DNA of 7,739 nt from an uncultured Clostridiaceae bacterium (lineage in GTDB: Bacteria; Bacillota; Clostridia; Lachnospirales; Lachnospiraceae), in assembly GCA_947175805.1 (NCBI GenBank), contig CAMWOF010000107.1, forward strand, positions 1-7,739, read 5' to 3'. Position numbers and translations under genes: made by a program. How positions within the stretch are numbered: the stretch's first letter is position 1; each line of letters begins with the position of its first letter. Shown here one piece after another: positions 5,914 to 7,739 of the stretch. The notes under the pieces were generated by a model that was not told the origin of the DNA, made no database searches, and worked only from the letters and a program-made list of their open reading frames with translations.

Positions 5914-7416
5914 CTAATATCTGCGTACAGGGGGTCTCCTGCGTCTTCTTCTCCGTCTTCTGTGCAGCCGGTTTAAGTAGCGAACAATGTTAATGTAAAT
6001 AATATATAAGAAAAATAAAACAACCAATATCAGGAAAACTTTGAAGGCTGTGTTTCCGATGCCCTTTGCTTTTTCCTTTTTTGCAGGCGGTGCGTCCGTC
6101 GCCGCTGTGTCTGCCTCTGTCCGGGTGGTGGCATTTGTTGGAGCTTCTGTTGCTTCTGTGGCATCCGTCACCGGGGCATCCGCAGCAATTACGGCCTCTT
6201 CCTCCTCCGTGGAGGGCATGCCGTAAGATTTATATTCTATTGCTGTACTGCCTATCACTTCTCCGTTATAGGTAAATTCCAATTGTCCCAGTGTGCCTGT
6301 GTTTGCCCCCCGCGCATACGAGATATTTGTGGATACGGCTTCGGCATCCATGCTGTTGTTTAATACCAGGCAAAACTCCTTGTCTATAGACAGGTTAAGC
6401 AAATCCTTGGAAACGGATTTGTAGAAATTTGACAGTATGATATTGTCATTATAATCCCCATTGACAAATGAAAAATTCTCCAGGGGATAAGTGTAGCTGA
6501 AATTGTTAAAGCAATAATCAAAAATTGCTTTTGTATCGCTGTAGGTGTTTTTTCTGCTGGTGCAGTTGAGCACGATACAAATCAGCTCCATATCGCCTTT
6601 TTTTGCAAAGGTGGCCAGTGTGCAGTTCGCCTCTGTCGTATATCCGGTTTTGCCGCCCTCAATGTTCTCATAGTAGTATTTGCTGCTGGGGCGTATCATT
6701 TTCAGTGCGTTCCACAGCGGGCGTACCTCATCGGTGAGGTTCGTGGTGGATATCTCGCCGTTAATCATGGAGGACAGGCTGCGGAATGAGGGATACTCTA
6801 AGGCCGCCCTTAAAATAAGCGACATGTCGTAGGCGCTGGTATAATGGTTGGCGTCGTGCAGGCCGTGAGGGTTAGCAAAGTGTGTGTTTTTGCAGCCGAG
6901 CTGCGCTGCCCGCTCATTCATCAGTTCGGCAAACGCTTCCTCCGAGCCGGAAATTTTTTCTGCCAGCGCCACCGCTGCTTCGTTTGCGGATTCAATCATC
7001 AACGCCTTTAAGCACTCTTCTACAGTGATGATTTCTCCCTCTTTTAAGCCCACATTGCTGGTGCGTCGGCCAATGCTGTAGACAGCATTGTTGGAAAATG
7101 TAACAATGTCCCCCATCGCAGTGTTTTCCAGCGCAAGCAGGCAGGTCATAATCTTGGTAATACTTGCCGGATATTCCGGTATATAGGCATTTTTGTCATA
7201 TAAGACCGTTCCGGTTTTGGCGTCCATAACGATGGCCGCCTCCGATGCCAAATCCGGCTGTCTGGTGGGCTCGTCCGGGTATTCGGTTGTCTGGATTAGC
7301 GGAGCCTCCGTGGTTCCATCTGCCGCATCATCGGTGCCGGGCTCCGTGGCTTGTACATATACCGCCGTATAGAGCAGTACTATTAAAACCAAATATATGG
7401 ATAAAAGTCGTTTCAT
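5914..7416 (-). CDS. D-alanyl-D-alanine carboxypeptidase (PBP5/DacA family) with C-terminal membrane anchor and poly-Arg tail
   Basis: This 500-residue exported serine peptidase trims the terminal D-Ala from peptidoglycan pentapeptides outside the membrane. An N-terminal signal sequence (about 1-23, ending YVQA) is followed by an acidic, Thr-rich linker (about 24-57) and the peptidase S11 domain. All three penicillin-binding motifs are intact: SITK (S85, K88), SAN (143-145) and KTG (256-258, in GGKTGYT). A Thr/Ala/Glu-rich linker (about 403-445) and a lysine-rich stretch lead to a strong membrane segment (about 457-480). The protein then ends in a basic tail with nine consecutive arginines before PPVRRY. 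Classical DacA proteins end in an amphipathic helix, so this anchor is different. The ATG at 7416 follows AAAGGAG with a 6-nt spacer, and a consensus sigma-A promoter lies 50-80 bp upstream. It is the first gene of the minus-strand series. The family is certain; which paralogue (dacA, dacB, dacF type) is not. Confidence 0.93.
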   Translation of the reverse strand: MKRLLSIYLVLIVLLYTAVYVQATEPGTDDAADGTTEAPLIQTTEYPDEPTRQPDLASEAAIVMDAKTGTVLYDKNAYIPEYPASITKIMTCLLALENTAMGDIVTFSNNAVYSIGRRTSNVGLKEGEIITVEECLKALMIESANEAAVALAEKISGSEEAFAELMNERAAQLGCKNTHFANPHGLHDANHYTSAYDMSLILRAALEYPSFRSLSSMINGEISTTNLTDEVRPLWNALKMIRPSSKYYYENIEGGKTGYTTEANCTLATFAKKGDMELICIVLNCTSRKNTYSDTKAIFDYCFNNFSYTYPLENFSFVNGDYNDNIILSNFYKSVSKDLLNLSIDKEFCLVLNNSMDAEAVSTNISYARGANTGTLGQLEFTYNGEVIGSTAIEYKSYGMPSTEEEEAVIAADAPVTDATEATEAPTNATTRTEADTAATDAPPAKKEKAKGIGNTAFKVFLILVVLFFLYIIYINIVRYLNRLHRRRRRRRRRPPVRRY

Positions 7417-7465
7417 TCAGATCTCCTTTTAGGGATGTGCCATTTGCAGCAACCCATACATAGAT

Positions 7466-7494
7466 ATCATATTATATTGCGGGTTCAGTGTCAA
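7466..7494 (-). promoter_or_regulatory. Sigma-A promoter for the carboxypeptidase gene and probably the downstream series
   Basis: On the minus strand a perfect -35 TTGACA (7489-7494) is separated by exactly 17 bp from a -10 TATGAT (7466-7471). Transcription should begin near 7459, giving a leader of about 40 nt before the ATG at 7416. The spacer contains GCAATATAATAT, one base different from the GCAATACAATAT core of the leader repeats. AT-rich, A-tract DNA lies just upstream of the -35 box. Confidence 0.82.
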
Positions 7495-7505
7495 CGAAAC
7501 AACAG

Positions 7506-7557
7506 AAATTTTGGTACTTTTTTCTATGTTTTTTACTTGTGCGGGCATCGGATTTTT
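7506..7557. promoter_or_regulatory. Phased A-tracts between the divergent genes
   Basis: Runs of A/T occur at 7506-7512 (AAATTTT), 7518-7523 (T6), 7529-7534 (T6) and 7553-7557 (T5). Their centres are about 11.5, 11 and 23.5 bp apart, near multiples of the DNA helical turn. Such phasing bends DNA. The nearest tract is about 12 bp upstream of the carboxypeptidase -35 box, where a UP element would lie. Confidence 0.5.
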
Positions 7558-7583
7558 GGTAGAGTAGGATAATGTAATATAAA
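7556..7583 (+). promoter_or_regulatory. Possible promoter for trmB
   Basis: TTGGTA (7556-7561) is followed after 16 bp by TATAAA (7578-7583), about 30 bp before the trmB start codon. The match is moderate and other AT-rich -10 candidates overlap (GATAAT at 7568, TAATAT at 7575), so the exact promoter is uncertain. Confidence 0.35.
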
Positions 7584-7612
7584 AGCTATAAAACAGAAGG
7601 AAGCGTGGGAAG

Positions 7613-7739
7613 ATGAGATTAAGGAATATTAAGGGAGCAAGGGATTTGCTTGCGGGATATGATTACGTCATGCGTGACGAGCCGCCGCATAAGGGGCATT
7701 GGCGTGACGTATTTGGAAATGAAAATCCGATATACATAG
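7613..7739 (+). CDS. trmB: tRNA (guanine-N7)-methyltransferase TrmB, N-terminal fragment (window edge)
   Basis: The first 42 codons are present and the gene continues beyond the right edge. The translation MRLRNIKGARDLLAG, followed by HKGHWRDVFGNENPIYI, matches the conserved N-terminus of TrmB, which methylates guanosine 46 in the variable loop of tRNA using S-adenosylmethionine. In the family the next residues form the SAM-binding motif (E-I-G-x-G-K-G), which lies outside the window. The ATG at 7613 is preceded by AGAAGGAAG ending 9 nt upstream. The gene is divergent from the carboxypeptidase gene, with 196 bp between the two start codons. Confidence 0.85.
   Translation, partial: MRLRNIKGARDLLAGYDYVMRDEPPHKGHWRDVFGNENPIYI

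Noticed and set aside
6090..6220. Short repeats in the Thr/Ala/Glu-rich linker of the carboxypeptidase as a tandem repeat
   Set aside because: The similarity comes from biased residues (ATEA, TDAT, TEAP) and no fixed unit or period is present.
7451..7485. AACCC/GGGTT inverted repeat around the carboxypeptidase -10 box as an operator
   Set aside because: The arms are only 5 bp with 25 bp between them, which is easily chance; kept out of the features.

Overview
The window looks like ordinary chromosome from a low-to-moderate G+C Bacillota, most likely a clostridial (Lachnospiraceae-like) bacterium. I infer this from the AGGAGG-type ribosome sites, a sigma-A TTGACA/TATGAT promoter, a Firmicute-style TrkA/TrkH pair, a DegS-like cytoplasmic kinase and the style of the D,D-carboxypeptidase. 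I cannot name a genus from the sequence alone. There are no mobile elements, CRISPR arrays, rRNAs, tRNAs or phage genes.

Six genes run on the minus strand, so they read from right to left. First comes a penicillin-binding D-alanyl-D-alanine carboxypeptidase (5914-7416). It is followed by a DegS-like cytoplasmic histidine-kinase-type protein (4718-5860), argS (2946-4637), serS (1624-2904), trkA (179-1540) and the first 46 codons of trkH (1-139, cut by the window edge). A single plus-strand gene, the first 42 codons of trmB (7613-7739), diverges from the carboxypeptidase across a 196-bp intergenic region. That region holds a good sigma-A promoter for the minus-strand genes and runs of phased A-tracts.

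The gaps between the minus-strand genes are 39-83 bp, so they may be co-transcribed. They mix cell-wall maturation, a putative sensor, two aminoacyl-tRNA synthetases and a potassium channel system, so the link is probably one of growth-related housekeeping rather than one pathway. TrkA and TrkH do work together: TrkA is the cytoplasmic nucleotide-binding gate of the TrkH potassium channel.

The most interesting material is in the leaders. A 15-bp element is identical before the kinase gene and serS, with related forms before argS and in the carboxypeptidase promoter. The argS leader has two hairpins and a displaced Shine-Dalgarno. The serS-trkA gap has a 15-bp RNA hairpin whose upper arm can pair instead with a segment just before the trkA ribosome site. 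At the protein level, the kinase has a degenerate phospho-acceptor region, the carboxypeptidase ends in a membrane anchor with a poly-arginine tail, and SerRS carries non-canonical TSE and motif 2/3 sequences. I see no clear new biological system here; the leader elements are the best leads.
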